A stretch of DNA of 64,000 bases from Thermoactinomyces daqus (GCF_000763315.1 NZ_JPST01000005.1:124001-188000), one strand, 5' to 3'. Shown: positions 26,417 through 34,736, counted from the first letter of the stretch. A program made the numbers and translations. Notes: a model not told the origin generated them from the letters alone.

Positions 26417-27088
26417 TCAGCGAATTGATGCTTCCGTAGACTGGCCGCTGATTTTCAAATAAAATTGCATCTGTGCCGCATTGAAATAGGGAATTAACCA
26501 GAAAAACCCGATTCCCAGCGAAATGAAGGACAAAAGGAACCAGCCGATAAACGTGAGATGCAGCACAAACAGCTGCCACTTGTGGCCGTTCATCAGCTTC
26601 CGGCTCTCCGTAATCGCTTGGAATGCCGAATATTCGGGATGATCCAGCAGGATATAATAAGCCATGGAATAAGAATAGGACTTGATAATCCCGGGAATGA
26701 TCAACAGTATACTCCATAATGCAATATAAATTGATTGCAACACAACCACACCGATGGACCGGAGATACCACTCCCCTTTAAAACGTGAAAACAGATCCCC
26801 GGTTTCTGCTTCTTGCCGGCGCACCAACTTCATGATAAACACGACATATCCAATAATGAGCGGAGCATATACAAAGATCCACCACAGTAATTGAATCAGT
26901 GTGTTAAGGAGCGACACCCCGTCCAATTCGTTCTGCGGATCACTCGGCTTCAAAAACAGATCAATAATGGTCGGAACACCGTTAACTAAAATAAGATATA
27001 AAATTGTAACTCCGACCGCGATGCCCCATTTCCCCCGCAAAGAATCTCGCGCGGCTTGACGAAGAGAAGAATAGCTCAACGATCTCAC
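26417..27088 (-). CDS. DUF975 family membrane protein
   Basis: A 223-residue integral membrane protein with the DUF975 signature: N-terminal RQAARDSLRGKWGIAVGV, first helix, LLWWIFVYAPLIIGYVVFIM, the motif WSILLIIPGIIKSYSYSMAY and NGHKWQLFVLHLTFIGWFLL. Function unknown; the family is common in Bacilli. It stands alone and is preceded by AAGGAAGTGAGATCG and a very AT-rich promoter stretch. Confidence 0.88.
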   Translation of the reverse strand: MRSLSYSSLRQAARDSLRGKWGIAVGVTILYLILVNGVPTIIDLFLKPSDPQNELDGVSLLNTLIQLLWWIFVYAPLIIGYVVFIMKLVRRQEAETGDLFSRFKGEWYLRSIGVVVLQSIYIALWSILLIIPGIIKSYSYSMAYYILLDHPEYSAFQAITESRKLMNGHKWQLFVLHLTFIGWFLLSFISLGIGFFWLIPYFNAAQMQFYLKISGQSTEASIR

Positions 27089-27339
27089 TTCCTTTTTTGT
27101 TTTATATTCAATAGTATAAATATACAGAACATTATATTCAAATATTTATATTTTTACTTCGATTTTAGTAAAAAGGTTGCGAGCAAACGTGTACTCCCCG
27201 TATTTTGTCTGACTCCCCAAAAAACACTCATGTCTTTCCGGCACAGCCTGAAGAAAGTCAAAACCGACATCACGGAAAGCAGGGGAGGAGCCCCTCTCCC
27301 CGTCATGTGACAGCAACTTGAAAACAGATCTCTTCCCCT

Positions 27340-28470
27340 TCACTGTATTTCAATTTTGGCACGGCGTTTGCTGAAATCCCAATCGGCATAATAAGCATGG
27401 GCGACCAACAGGTTGGGGCCGGCACATTTCGCTTTCAGGCAGAAACAATGGGTTTTCTTGGCCAGCGGATGTTCCAGCCATTGCTGAAAAATATCGTCCA
27501 GCCGGTCTGTTTTGATATTTCCCAGAGCGGGAACATCCCCAAAATCCGTCACGATGACATCTCCGGTAAACGCATTGACATTCAGGCGGTTGCGTCCATC
27601 GGGATCCTGTCTGACCGTCACATTCGGCTCACGATGAAGCCTTTGCCACAGCTCGCGATCCTCCGCTTTGTCGCTGCACGGGTAAAATGGAAGGGTGCCA
27701 AACAAGATCCATACTTCCGGATGGTGTCCATCGAGCAGGCGGTGCACCGTTTCCCGGTACTGATCCAGTGTCAGCAGCTCCATTCCCCTTGCAAAATCGC
27801 TCGGGTAAAGGGGGTGAACTTCATGCCGCTTGCAGCCCATTTCCGCAATATCCTGATGCATCTTCACGATATGGCGGGAAGTAAACGGGCTTAACAGCGA
27901 CTCGGCTGAAATGAAAACACCTTGTGCGGACAATTGGCGCGCATTTTCTTTCAACCGGTTAAACAGGGTCTCCGCCGTTTTAAAATCCACGTCTTTTTTT
28001 GCTTTCTGAAAAGCGATACGGTAAAAATCCTCCGCATCCCGGTAGTTATAGGAAATATGTAAGACATCCAAATCCTCGATCCAATCCTCGTACCGGCTTA
28101 ACGGCAAGGTCAGGTTGGAATTGAGCTGGGTATAAATCCCCCTCTCCCGGCAATATTTAAGCAACGGACGAATCGTTTCTTTTACGACACGGGGATTTAA
28201 GATCGGCTCTCCCCCTGTAATGCTTAATGTTTTTAATGTCTCCACTTCATCAAGACGACGGATCAACTGATCTACGCTGATCGGCAGTCCTTCCCTTTCC
28301 ACCAGTGTCTCTCCAACCGCACAATGCTCACATCGCAAGTTGCAAAGGTTGGTTACCGTAAATTCCACACTGGTCAATTCGTACTTTCCTGTCGCGGCTC
28401 TCGTCATCCATGCATCCCAAGGATCATATTGCGGAGTGACCGGTCTTATCCCTTTTTGATTTGGTTGCAT
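27340..28470 (-). CDS. yfkAB: Radical SAM / CxCxxxxC motif protein YfkAB
   Basis: A radical SAM enzyme of unknown substrate, 376 residues. The cluster-binding CxxxCxxC is at Cys43, Cys47 and Cys50 (TNLCNLRCEHC), followed by SITGGEPILN. Near the C-terminus is the second motif CFCLKAKC that gives the YfkAB family its name and probably binds an auxiliary Fe-S cluster. In some Bacillus genomes the gene is annotated as split (yfkA/yfkB); here it is one frame. ATG follows AAAGGAGAGCG. No neighbour suggests a peptide substrate. Confidence 0.93.
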   Translation of the reverse strand: MQPNQKGIRPVTPQYDPWDAWMTRAATGKYELTSVEFTVTNLCNLRCEHCAVGETLVEREGLPISVDQLIRRLDEVETLKTLSITGGEPILNPRVVKETIRPLLKYCRERGIYTQLNSNLTLPLSRYEDWIEDLDVLHISYNYRDAEDFYRIAFQKAKKDVDFKTAETLFNRLKENARQLSAQGVFISAESLLSPFTSRHIVKMHQDIAEMGCKRHEVHPLYPSDFARGMELLTLDQYRETVHRLLDGHHPEVWILFGTLPFYPCSDKAEDRELWQRLHREPNVTVRQDPDGRNRLNVNAFTGDVIVTDFGDVPALGNIKTDRLDDIFQQWLEHPLAKKTHCFCLKAKCAGPNLLVAHAYYADWDFSKRRAKIEIQ

Positions 28471-28850
28471 TTCACGCTCTCCTTTTTTCTTCTGTCAAAG
28501 TGCCGTCACATGTCGGGGCGGGGCGCACTCATCCATCCGGGTTTACCGGATTTTCATCCTTTGGGTTGTACCGAAAAGACATGCATTTTTTCAAAAAACA
28601 GGCACGGGTGAGAGTATAGCCCAGCGCTGAAGTAACGTCAATATTTCCGGCAATGTTACAACAATATTTCAGAGCCCGGTTTTATGTTACCGGGCCCGCA
28701 CAGGCGCACGATGGTGTGACCTCCACTGCAAGCCTTGAAAATCAGTCTTTTTGATGCGCAATGCCCTCATTTGTCAGGATGTTTTTTTGTTTCAAAAAGC
28801 GTCTTAACGTAACCGCAAGATTACATTTCGTTTTCAATTGCGTAAAATCG
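28471..28850. other. Intergenic region
   Basis: About 380 bases upstream of yfkAB (minus) and of the tandem membrane-peptide genes (plus). It holds a hairpin without a T-run (GCCCGGT / ACCGGGC near 28676-28697) and a 26-base sequence repeated near 35.27 kb. No ORF with a ribosome site was seen. Confidence 0.4.
28561..28586 (+). repeat. 26-base dispersed repeat, copy 1
   Basis: Matches 35265-35290 with two mismatches; core GTTGTRCCGAAAAGACATG. Both copies lie beside minus-strand genes. Nature unknown. Confidence 0.5.
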
Positions 28851-28879
28851 CGGACAAACGCAAAAAGCCATTCTATAAT
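28851..28879 (+). promoter_or_regulatory. Probable sigma-A promoter of the tandem membrane peptides
   Basis: CGGACA, a 17-base spacer and a perfect TATAAT at 28874-28879, about 35 bases before the first peptide's ATG. Confidence 0.6.
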
Positions 28880-28913
28880 AAACTCATCAAGAGATTGATG
28901 GAGGGAAACAGCC

Positions 28914-29009
28914 ATGAATAACGCTTCAATCGGTTTGTTTAATGCAACGCTCATGAGCCTTCCGGTATGGGGAATCATTTATTTCGCAGTTCGTCTCTTG
29001 ATTGGATAA
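28914..29009 (+). CDS. 31-residue membrane peptide, copy 1 of a tandem pair
   Basis: A tiny hydrophobic protein starting MNNASIGLFNATLMSLPVWG and ending in a single membrane helix (IIYFAVRLLIG). GGAGGG precedes the ATG and a TATAAT promoter lies upstream. The next gene encodes a clear paralogue with the shared pattern MNNA-GL-NA-L-S-P-WG. Two adjacent copies with different codons and separate ribosome sites argue strongly that both are translated. Function is unknown; type I toxin, membrane-protein partner or holin-like roles are all conceivable. Confidence 0.7.
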   Translation: MNNASIGLFNATLMSLPVWGIIYFAVRLLIG

Positions 29010-29069
29010 GGATCATCATTTCCAAGCGGAATTGCCATAAATCAAAAAATCACACAGGAGGTCATTCAG

Positions 29070-29162
29070 ATGAACAATGCACTTGTCGGTTTAATCAATG
29101 CTTCTCTCTTGAGTATTCCTTGCTGGGGACTGATCGGTTATGCCATCCACACTTTTTTCTAA
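29070..29162 (+). CDS. 30-residue membrane peptide, copy 2 of a tandem pair
   Basis: Paralogue of the preceding peptide, starting MNNALVGLINASLLSIPCWG and ending GYAIHTFF. An excellent CACAGGAGGTC ribosome site lies eight bases before the ATG. It keeps the MNNA, GL, NA, P and WG positions of copy 1 but differs elsewhere, as expected of paralogues under selection. A rho-independent terminator follows at once, closing a two-gene transcript. Confidence 0.7.
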   Translation: MNNALVGLINASLLSIPCWGLIGYAIHTFF

Positions 29163-29176
29163 GCGGAAAACCTAGG

Positions 29177-29214
29177 AACGCTTTCTCCAAATAAATGGAA
29201 GAAGGCGTTTTTTT
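29177..29214 (+). terminator. Terminator of the tandem peptide operon
   Basis: A hairpin of about 12 bp (AACGCTTTCTCC / GGAAGAAGGCGTT, with G-U pairs) followed by seven Ts. Confidence 0.75.
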
Positions 29215-29329
29215 ATGCCTTTTTCCCGTCATGAAATCGGCGTGTGTCTCGGCTCCGACTTGCAGCTGTACTTTCCCCTTCGTTATAATGAATTTTTGAA
29301 AGAGAACGAGAAAAGAGGTGTGGCCTTCT

Positions 29330-29761
29330 GTGACAGTACCTGCATGGCTTGAATGGTTCTATCTGTTCTTCTGGATCGTGTTTCTCCTTTTCCTGGCAAT
29401 CGGCGGTTACTTCATGTTCCGCAAGTTTTTAAAAGCACTGCCCAAGGAAGACGGGAAATCGATCCTCGATTGGCAGGAGTATTATATAAACCAAACGCTG
29501 CATCTCTGGTCGGATGAACAAAAAGCGCTGTTAAATGAACTGGTTGAACCCGTGCCCAAACTGTTCCGCGATGTGGCCAAACAAAAAATTGCCGGAAAAA
29601 TCGGTGAACTGGTTTTTCATGAACAGGCTGAAAAATTAACGGAAGAACATATCGTGAAAGGTTACATTTTGGCCACACCCAAACGGGATCACAAGTGGTT
29701 GATCAAAACACTGCAAAAAAAACAGATCGATCTTTCCGCCTATCAACATTTATTCCAATAA
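29330..29761 (+). CDS. DUF2621 family membrane protein (YneK-like)
   Basis: A protein of unknown function, 143 residues from the GTG at 29330. One N-terminal membrane helix (FYLFFWIVFLLFLAIGGYFMF) is followed by a cytoplasmic helical domain with DWQEYYINQTLHLWSDEQK, the block typical of DUF2621/YneK, and a C-terminal KGYILATPKRDHKWL. AAAGAGGTG precedes the GTG. It stands alone upstream of the cold-shock gene. Confidence 0.8.
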   Translation: MTVPAWLEWFYLFFWIVFLLFLAIGGYFMFRKFLKALPKEDGKSILDWQEYYINQTLHLWSDEQKALLNELVEPVPKLFRDVAKQKIAGKIGELVFHEQAEKLTEEHIVKGYILATPKRDHKWLIKTLQKKQIDLSAYQHLFQ

Positions 29762-29774
29762 GGAAGGAAAAAAC

Positions 29775-29803
29775 TTGAACCGTTTCGACGGGCGTGTTAT
29801 GAT
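29775..29803 (+). promoter_or_regulatory. Promoter and long leader of the cold-shock gene
   Basis: TTGAAC, 17-base spacer and TATGAT at 29798-29803. The start codon lies about 125 bases beyond the expected transcript start. Such long leaders are usual for csp mRNAs, where the fold of the 5' UTR controls translation with temperature. Confidence 0.6.
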
Positions 29804-29933
29804 GTGTTTATAATTAAGCGTTAAAAAGTCGGATGCAAGTCAAGTTTCATCTTGTGGCCTCTTGTTTAGCGTAACAAAAGGTTTTCAAGTGCTTGAGTTT
29901 GACCGCTTTTTAATGGAAGAAGGAGGCCCTAAG

Positions 29934-30143
29934 ATGAAGGGTAAGGTTAAATGGTTCAATGCTGAAAAAGGTTATGGATTCATCGAGCGCGAAGACGGTG
30001 GCGATGTATTCGTACACTACTCCGCGATCCAAGCCGATGGATTCAAAACCCTCGAAGAAGGCGAACCGGTTGAGTTCGATATCGTAGAGGGTGAACGCGG
30101 ACCCCAATCCGCCAACGTTGTTCGCTTGAACCAAGTCCGCTAA
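29934..30143 (+). CDS. Cold-shock protein (CspA/CspB family)
   Basis: A 69-residue single-domain OB-fold RNA chaperone. Both nucleic-acid-binding motifs are present: KGYGFIE (RNP1) and VFVHYSAI (RNP2), and the start [16 protein letters not shown] is canonical. The ATG at 29934 follows GAAGGAGGCCC. It has a long leader and a strong bidirectional terminator, so it is monocistronic. Confidence 0.97.
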   Translation: MKGKVKWFNAEKGYGFIEREDGGDVFVHYSAIQADGFKTLEEGEPVEFDIVEGERGPQSANVVRLNQVR

Positions 30144-30154
30144 ACTCAAGCCAC

Positions 30155-30190
30155 AAAAAAGCACTTTCCTTAGGGAAAGTGCTTTTTTAA
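30155..30190. terminator. Bidirectional terminator after the cold-shock gene
   Basis: A 15-bp perfect stem (AAAAAAGCACTTTCC / GGAAAGTGCTTTTTT) with a four-base loop. Confidence 0.95.
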
Positions 30191-30207
30191 TCATGCAACC
30201 GGCAAGG

Positions 30208-30660
30208 TTATTCCTCAATCAAGTCCAGGAACGTGAAAAAGGCTGTATCCAGATCGTAAGTTTGTGCAGAAATGCAATTATTTACCTTAATCGTAAATCC
30301 CTTTTTGTTGTCGTACGTGACCTCGATCGGCTCCGCTTCCTCTGTAAAAGCAAACAGAGAGCCGATTTTTTTGTTTTTCAGTTCACAAAAGGATACATAA
30401 AATTGGCGCTCATCTTCCGCACACAAATCGGAGGGCGGGGGAGATACCACCTGTGCGCTGGGAAGAGCCTCCGTCCATTGTGTCTGAATTTGTGACATGG
30501 CTTCCTCCAGCATTTTCGCCTCTTCATAATAGACGGCGGACAAAAATTTGCGGGGTTCTTGCAAACTCTTGTTATAAAAATATTCCATCTGTTTCTGAAG
30601 CGCTTGCAACAAAACCCGTTTAAGGTCATTATTCAAATTTAAAAAGATCATCCTTTTCAC
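30208..30660 (-). CDS. Hypothetical protein
   Basis: Not recognised. About 150 residues with an N-terminal helical region (LKRVLLQALQKQMEYFYNKS) and a strand-rich C-terminal half (FYVSFCELKNKKIGSLFAFT, then EVTYDNKKGFTIKV). It has no signal peptide or membrane segment. GTG at 30660, nine bases after GAAAGGAAG, is preferred over a GTG at 30669 and an ATG at 30651. It shares the terminator of the convergent cold-shock gene. Confidence 0.65.
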   Translation of the reverse strand: MKRMIFLNLNNDLKRVLLQALQKQMEYFYNKSLQEPRKFLSAVYYEEAKMLEEAMSQIQTQWTEALPSAQVVSPPPSDLCAEDERQFYVSFCELKNKKIGSLFAFTEEAEPIEVTYDNKKGFTIKVNNCISAQTYDLDTAFFTFLDLIEE

Positions 30661-30669
30661 CCGTGACAC

Positions 30670-30990
30670 TTCCTTTCACCAAAAAATCGGGAACGGATTT
30701 ATCCATTCGCTTCTCTTCCCGGAAGGAAGAGGCGATCAAGAATTCGCTTTTTCTTTTGTCTGGATCCAATCTTTTTGGAACTCTTGCTTCTTTTCTTCCC
30801 TTACAAACTTAGTATAAAGAAGAGCTGAAGGTTGATTCAATCAATTATTGGAATTAGATAAATATTTTCTATATTGCGGAAATATTCTTCTATGGTATTT
30901 TTTCTGCCAAAAAATAAAAAAAATATCTCGTATATTTCTGGAAGTGCAGTAATAATTAATTTTATACTGCAAAAAATATCAAAAATCATG
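30670..30990. other. Intergenic region upstream of the first HTH-TPR regulator
   Basis: About 320 bases, strongly AT-rich from 30835 on. It contains an imperfect hairpin (CTCTTCC / GGAAGAG near 30712-30731) with no T-run. No ORF with a ribosome site was seen. Confidence 0.4.
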
Positions 30991-31020
30991 TTGTAACTGC
31001 CACACACGTTGTGATATATT
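30991..31020 (+). promoter_or_regulatory. Probable promoter of the first HTH-TPR regulator
   Basis: TTGTAA, 18-base spacer, TATATT at 31015-31020, about 45 bases before the ATG, which follows GAAGGAGGT. Confidence 0.5.
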
Positions 31021-31065
31021 TTGTTAGAAAAATGCGAATAGTAGAGAAGGAGGTATCCAAGCTTA

Positions 31066-32325
31066 ATGGATTTTGTCAAGGTCGGGCAACTGATCCGCAA
31101 AACTCGCAAGGAACGCGGGATGACCCTTGACGATCTGGCTGATGACTATATTCCCCGGGCCACTCTCTCCTCAATTGAACGCGGATTGACGCAAAATCAT
31201 GTCAAGGTTCGCTACCTTCTCCGTAAGCTGGATCTGTCTCTCAGCGAACTTTCCAAAAAAGATCAGGAAGAAGCCGAAGAACGCCGGCTGGATTTGCTGA
31301 TCCTGGAGAACAAGCTGTACGCCGACCCCAAAAAAACCCTTGCAGAACTCTCCAACCTCCCCCCTTCCTACGATGGCCCACTTCTTCACTTTTTAAAAGG
31401 AAGATGTCACTTCAAATTAAAGCAAAACAACAAAGCCGTTGAGTATTTTCACAAGGCCTTGCAGGAGATCGAAAAAACTGTCGACTATCAACCGCATAAT
31501 TTAAAACCCTGCATTTTGAACAACCTGTCGGTCATCGAGTTTAAACACACCAAAAACAAAGAGAAAGCCTTGCGCTATGTGGAAGAAGGAATCAAAAGTT
31601 TTGATCCTGGCGGGGAGCGAAAATATTATTACACCATCCTTTTAACCAATAAGGCGATCTATCTGCGCGCATTGGGGAGAGCGGAGGAAGCACTGAAAAC
31701 CCTGGAGCAAATCACCGTGGATTCACTTGATATCAATATCGAAACAGCGATCGGCATCTATGATCTGCAGGCAAAACTGAAAATGGAGATCAAACTCTAT
31801 GACGAAGCGGCCGCCTGTGCGCAAAGAGGACTGGAAATTGCGAGAATTAACGATAATTTTGAACGGCAACTCGAGCTGTACATCACCTTGGCCGACATTT
31901 ACCGCGGGCGTAGAGAACTTGACCGCGCCGAAAAATGCCTGAAAGCAGCCATTGATTTGAAAAGCAAAATCTCGCGAAGACACTGGCTCCTCCTGGAAGC
32001 ATATCAAAAGCTCGGAATTGTCTATTTTGAGAAAAAAGAATTCCAGCTTTCTCACGACATATTACAGAAAGCATCGAAAATTGCAAATAGAGAAAATGAT
32101 ATGTTAAAATACTCTAAAACATTGCTATATATAGCAAAAATCTTACTTGCAGAACAAAAAACATCCGATGCAATCAAATATTTATTAAAAGTCTATGAGT
32201 TAGATACGGATACCAGCAGCAAGCTTGAAGCATTGTTTGGACTGGCACAAGCCTATCTGGCACTCAATGATGAACCCAACTACGCAAAATACTCGAAGCA
32301 ATACTTCCAACTGGCCAAGGGGTAA
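31066..32325 (+). CDS. HTH-TPR transcriptional regulator (RRNPP type), first copy
   Basis: A peptide-responsive-type regulator of 419 residues. Residues 5-60 form an XRE helix-turn-helix (GQLIRKTRKERGMTLDDLAD, then ATLSSIERG), followed by about 350 residues of helical TPR repeats (LLHFLKGRCHFKLKQNNKAVEYF, ALYLALNDEPNYAKY-type units). This is the plan of PlcR, NprR and related quorum-sensing receptors whose TPR domain binds a short peptide. It is a paralogue of the regulator at 45.4 kb. A tiny peptide gene follows at 32348, which supports a receptor-ligand cassette. Targets are unknown. Confidence 0.88.
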   Translation: MDFVKVGQLIRKTRKERGMTLDDLADDYIPRATLSSIERGLTQNHVKVRYLLRKLDLSLSELSKKDQEEAEERRLDLLILENKLYADPKKTLAELSNLPPSYDGPLLHFLKGRCHFKLKQNNKAVEYFHKALQEIEKTVDYQPHNLKPCILNNLSVIEFKHTKNKEKALRYVEEGIKSFDPGGERKYYYTILLTNKAIYLRALGRAEEALKTLEQITVDSLDINIETAIGIYDLQAKLKMEIKLYDEAAACAQRGLEIARINDNFERQLELYITLADIYRGRRELDRAEKCLKAAIDLKSKISRRHWLLLEAYQKLGIVYFEKKEFQLSHDILQKASKIANRENDMLKYSKTLLYIAKILLAEQKTSDAIKYLLKVYELDTDTSSKLEALFGLAQAYLALNDEPNYAKYSKQYFQLAKG

Positions 32326-32347
32326 GTTGAAAAAGGAGGGGCTTCCT

Positions 32348-32404
32348 GTGGTGTATCTCGGCGTTTTCGGCGATCCTCCAAGTGATACCGAACCGATTGA
32401 TTAA
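32348..32404 (+). CDS. Candidate signalling micropeptide downstream of the first HTH-TPR regulator
   Basis: An 18-codon frame, MVYLGVFGDPPSDTEPID, starting at GTG 32348 six bases after a very strong AAAAAGGAGGGG that begins only a few bases past the regulator stop. The frame is also open from TTG 32327, but that start has no ribosome site. It has no secretion signal, so if it is a ligand it would be exported by a transporter like short hydrophobic peptides, or act inside the cell. The C-terminal TEPID resembles the SEPGGL of the other cassette. Translation is unproven. Confidence 0.5.
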   Translation: MVYLGVFGDPPSDTEPID

Positions 32405-32760
32405 AAAATGGAGGGCTTCCTTACTCGTGTGTGAAAGAAAAATTTTGGTGCTCTTGGGTACCGAACCATTCCCATCATGAAAGGGAGCCTTCCCTTTATC
32501 CGTTTGCGGCAACTTTTCCCTTGGTATGGAGACTTTCGGATCAATCGCGCCTCCGGGTTCATCGCTTCAGGATGACATCTCGGTAATCTCCCCTTGCATC
32601 AATTTCTCTCACCTGTTAACGACTTCACACATTCCCTGGCGAACGCATATTTTCCGACCGCCTCCCGCCCTCCCCGATCTCCGGACACCTTCAGCAATTC
32701 GTGAAAAAATCGGAAGGCGATTTTTCGACAGAGGGATGTGGTGCGGCCGATCAAATTGGT
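32405..32760. other. Intergenic region between convergent genes
   Basis: About 355 bases after the first signalling cassette. No ORF with a ribosome site and no clear terminator was found; a weak hairpin (GGGAGCCTTCCC) lies near 32482. Confidence 0.35.
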
Positions 32761-33180
32761 TTAAAAATCTTCAAGAAAGCGGTCCCGCATCTCCTTGTCC
32801 GGCACCATGCAGCTCTCGGTACGCCCAAACCAACGGTAACGCCGTTTGGCCACCTGGCGGTACAGATAATCGCGAACCGGACGCGGAATCGCTCCAAGGA
32901 GGGAAAACCATCTCCATCCTCCTTTCAGCCTCCGGCAAATCCTCAGGACTGCTGCAGATTCTGTGTAACATCGTCCGTTTTCCAGTAAAACGATCGATTC
33001 CAGCGCCCCCGGTTCAATTCCATATCCAGGCAAAACGGAACAGGCCACTTTGGATTGCAACGAGGCAAAACGAAAAACACCGGCCTTATCCTTTTTAAGC
33101 AAAAATTGCACCCAATGATTGCAGAAGTTGCATACCCCGTCGAAAAAAATCACCGCAAACGGGAAATTCCTCCCATTCAT
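32761..33180 (-). CDS. DCC-family thiol-disulfide oxidoreductase-like protein (DUF393)
   Basis: A small thioredoxin-like protein, 139 residues from the ATG at 33180. The family motif is near the N-terminus: FFDGVCNFCNHWVQFLLKKD, with CxxC as the predicted redox pair. Residues typical of the family also appear later (FRFASLQS, RDYLYRQVAKRRYRWFG). Its ATG overlaps the stop of a 39-residue frame upstream in an ATGA arrangement. Substrate unknown. Confidence 0.85.
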   Translation of the reverse strand: MNGRNFPFAVIFFDGVCNFCNHWVQFLLKKDKAGVFRFASLQSKVACSVLPGYGIEPGALESIVLLENGRCYTESAAVLRICRRLKGGWRWFSLLGAIPRPVRDYLYRQVAKRRYRWFGRTESCMVPDKEMRDRFLEDF

Positions 33181-33296
33181 TTTACCCACCCTCTCTGTTC
33201 TTCCGCCTTGAGCTCCCCCGGTTCCGAATGATCAGTCAAGGGGCAGCACTCTCCGCTCATTTTTTCTTCCATCCCCGGTTTTTCCCAAAAAGACAT
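33177..33296 (-). CDS. Possible 39-residue protein coupled to the DCC gene
   Basis: An open frame starting MSFWEKPGMEEKMSGECCPL whose TGA overlaps the DCC-protein ATG. That arrangement suggests translational coupling, but no ribosome site precedes the first ATG; an internal ATG at codon 13 has GGAAGA upstream. It contains two adjacent cysteines and, by coincidence or not, a SEPGEL string resembling the pheromone repeat at 46.9 kb. Weakly supported. Confidence 0.35.
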   Translation of the reverse strand: MSFWEKPGMEEKMSGECCPLTDHSEPGELKAEEQRGWVK

Positions 33297-33396
33297 TCAC
33301 ATTTATGTTTCATGGTACGTTTGCCTTTTGTTTGAATGGAGTTAAACTGTAGTTAAACCATATTCTTTATCACATCTTTGGAAAAGGGAAAACGCC

Positions 33397-34323
33397 ATGG
33401 TGAAAACAATGAACAATAAATGGATTACCTATACGATCAAGGCCGATTTGGAAGGGATGACCGTTGAAGAAATTCTCAAAGGCCCCCTCCAGCTGTCCGG
33501 CCGCATGATCAATCGGTTAACCCGGCGGAAGGGAATTCTGTTAAACGGACGTTCCCCCTGGATGAAACAAAAAGTGAAAACAGGCGATCAGATCAAGGCT
33601 GCCGTTCGCCCGCTCGAGAAATCCGATCTGCAACCCGAGCCGGTGCCGTTCACCATCGTTTATGAAGATCTCGATCTGATGGTAATCGACAAACCGGCCG
33701 GGGTGACCGTTCATCCCGTCCGTCCCGATGACAGGAGCACTCTGGTTCACGGCATCCTGCATGTATGGGAACAGCAAGGGGTTTCGGGCGTACCGAGACC
33801 CGTTCACCGCCTCGACCGGAATACCTCGGGTTTGATCCTGATTGCCAAAAATGCATACATGCACCAGCTGCTCGACCGGCAACTGCGGCAGAAAAAAATC
33901 GAACGCCGATATTTGGCGCTGCTCGGCCGCCCTCTGCCCCGTCTTGCCGGCACGATTGATGCCCCGATCGGTCGTGATCCCGGCCACCCCACCCGCCGGA
34001 AGATAAAGAAGGGCGGAGAGCATGCGGTTACCCATTATCAAGTGCGAGACCAAAATGAACAGGGAGCCTTGGTCGAGGTGCGCCTGGAAACCGGACGAAC
34101 GCATCAAATTCGCGTCCACTTTGCTCATTTACAAGCTCCCCTTATGGGAGACAGCTTGTATCAAGGGGAACTTTCCCTGATCAAAAGGCAAGCGCTTCAT
34201 TCCAGCGTGCTCTCTTTCCTCCATCCCTTGCAGGGGAAAGAAATGCGTTTCACCTCCCCGCTTCCGGACGATATGAAACAGGCGGCAGATCGATTGCGGC
34301 TTTGCTGCCATACTGATCCGTGA
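33397..34323 (+). CDS. RluA-family rRNA pseudouridine synthase
   Basis: Cytosolic RNA-modifying enzyme converting specific uridines to pseudouridine. In 308 residues: an N-terminal S4-like RNA-binding domain (LQLSGRMINRLTRRKGILLN) and the catalytic core with the active-site Asp in PVHRLDRNTSGLILIAKN, plus ETGRTHQIRVHFAHL near the end. Length and order are normal for RluD/RluA-like proteins such as B. subtilis YjbO/YhcT/YlyB. ATG follows GGAAAAGGGAAAACGCC. Which uridine it modifies cannot be told. Confidence 0.93.
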   Translation: MVKTMNNKWITYTIKADLEGMTVEEILKGPLQLSGRMINRLTRRKGILLNGRSPWMKQKVKTGDQIKAAVRPLEKSDLQPEPVPFTIVYEDLDLMVIDKPAGVTVHPVRPDDRSTLVHGILHVWEQQGVSGVPRPVHRLDRNTSGLILIAKNAYMHQLLDRQLRQKKIERRYLALLGRPLPRLAGTIDAPIGRDPGHPTRRKIKKGGEHAVTHYQVRDQNEQGALVEVRLETGRTHQIRVHFAHLQAPLMGDSLYQGELSLIKRQALHSSVLSFLHPLQGKEMRFTSPLPDDMKQAADRLRLCCHTDP

Positions 34324-34363
34324 GACAGGACGGCCTGACCGGCAATCCACTTTCGCGGAAAAT

Positions 34364-34394
34364 GAAAAACCTTCGGAACATCACATCCGAAGGT
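34364..34394 (-). terminator. Terminator of yunC
   Basis: 8-bp perfect stem CCTTCGGA / TCCGAAGG; on the minus strand it is followed by TTTTTCATTTT. Confidence 0.8.
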
Positions 34395-34427
34395 GAGGCT
34401 GTAGACAAAAATCAACAAAGGTATTCT

Positions 34428-34736
34428 TCACATCATCTTGACCAGTGCTTCTTTGCCCGTCATTCCCGAAGTAATTCCCATCGACTCGGCCGTGTGCGTA
34501 ACCGATTCGAGGGGAGCATCGAGCAGCTGTTCCAATGTACGGGCTCCCACTGCCCTTGCCGCAATTATGTTGCGGTCGGAAAGACGTTCGTTCAATAAAG
34601 CGATATCCAATGCTCCACACATGATATATCCCTTATCGGTTGTGATCACCAGCAATGTTGTTTTCGGCAACTTAACCTCGATTCCGAGAACCTGGCGACC
34701 ATCGATGTCAATCGGCTTCATCTCAATCAAGCGCAT
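34428..34736 (-). CDS. yunC: YunC-like protein (DUF1805)
   Basis: A 102-residue protein with the compact DUF1805 pattern: VLGIEVKLPKTTLLVITTDK, then GYIMCGALDIALLNERLSD and IIAARAVGARTLEQLLDAPL. Function is unknown; structures of the family show a small alpha/beta fold. It lies near yunD and yunF on the same strand, as in Bacillus, which supports the assignment. Confidence 0.88.
   Translation of the reverse strand: MRLIEMKPIDIDGRQVLGIEVKLPKTTLLVITTDKGYIMCGALDIALLNERLSDRNIIAARAVGARTLEQLLDAPLESVTHTAESMGITSGMTGKEALVKMM

Noticed and set aside
28676-28697. Hairpin GCCCGGT / ACCGGGC considered as a terminator or riboswitch part
   Set aside because: It has no T-run on either strand, no gene ends beside it and no known riboswitch core could be built around it.
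32526-33098. 190-codon plus-strand frame
   Set aside because: It runs opposite the DCC-family gene and is rich in Pro/Arg/Ser, as expected of the antisense of a real gene; it has no ribosome site.
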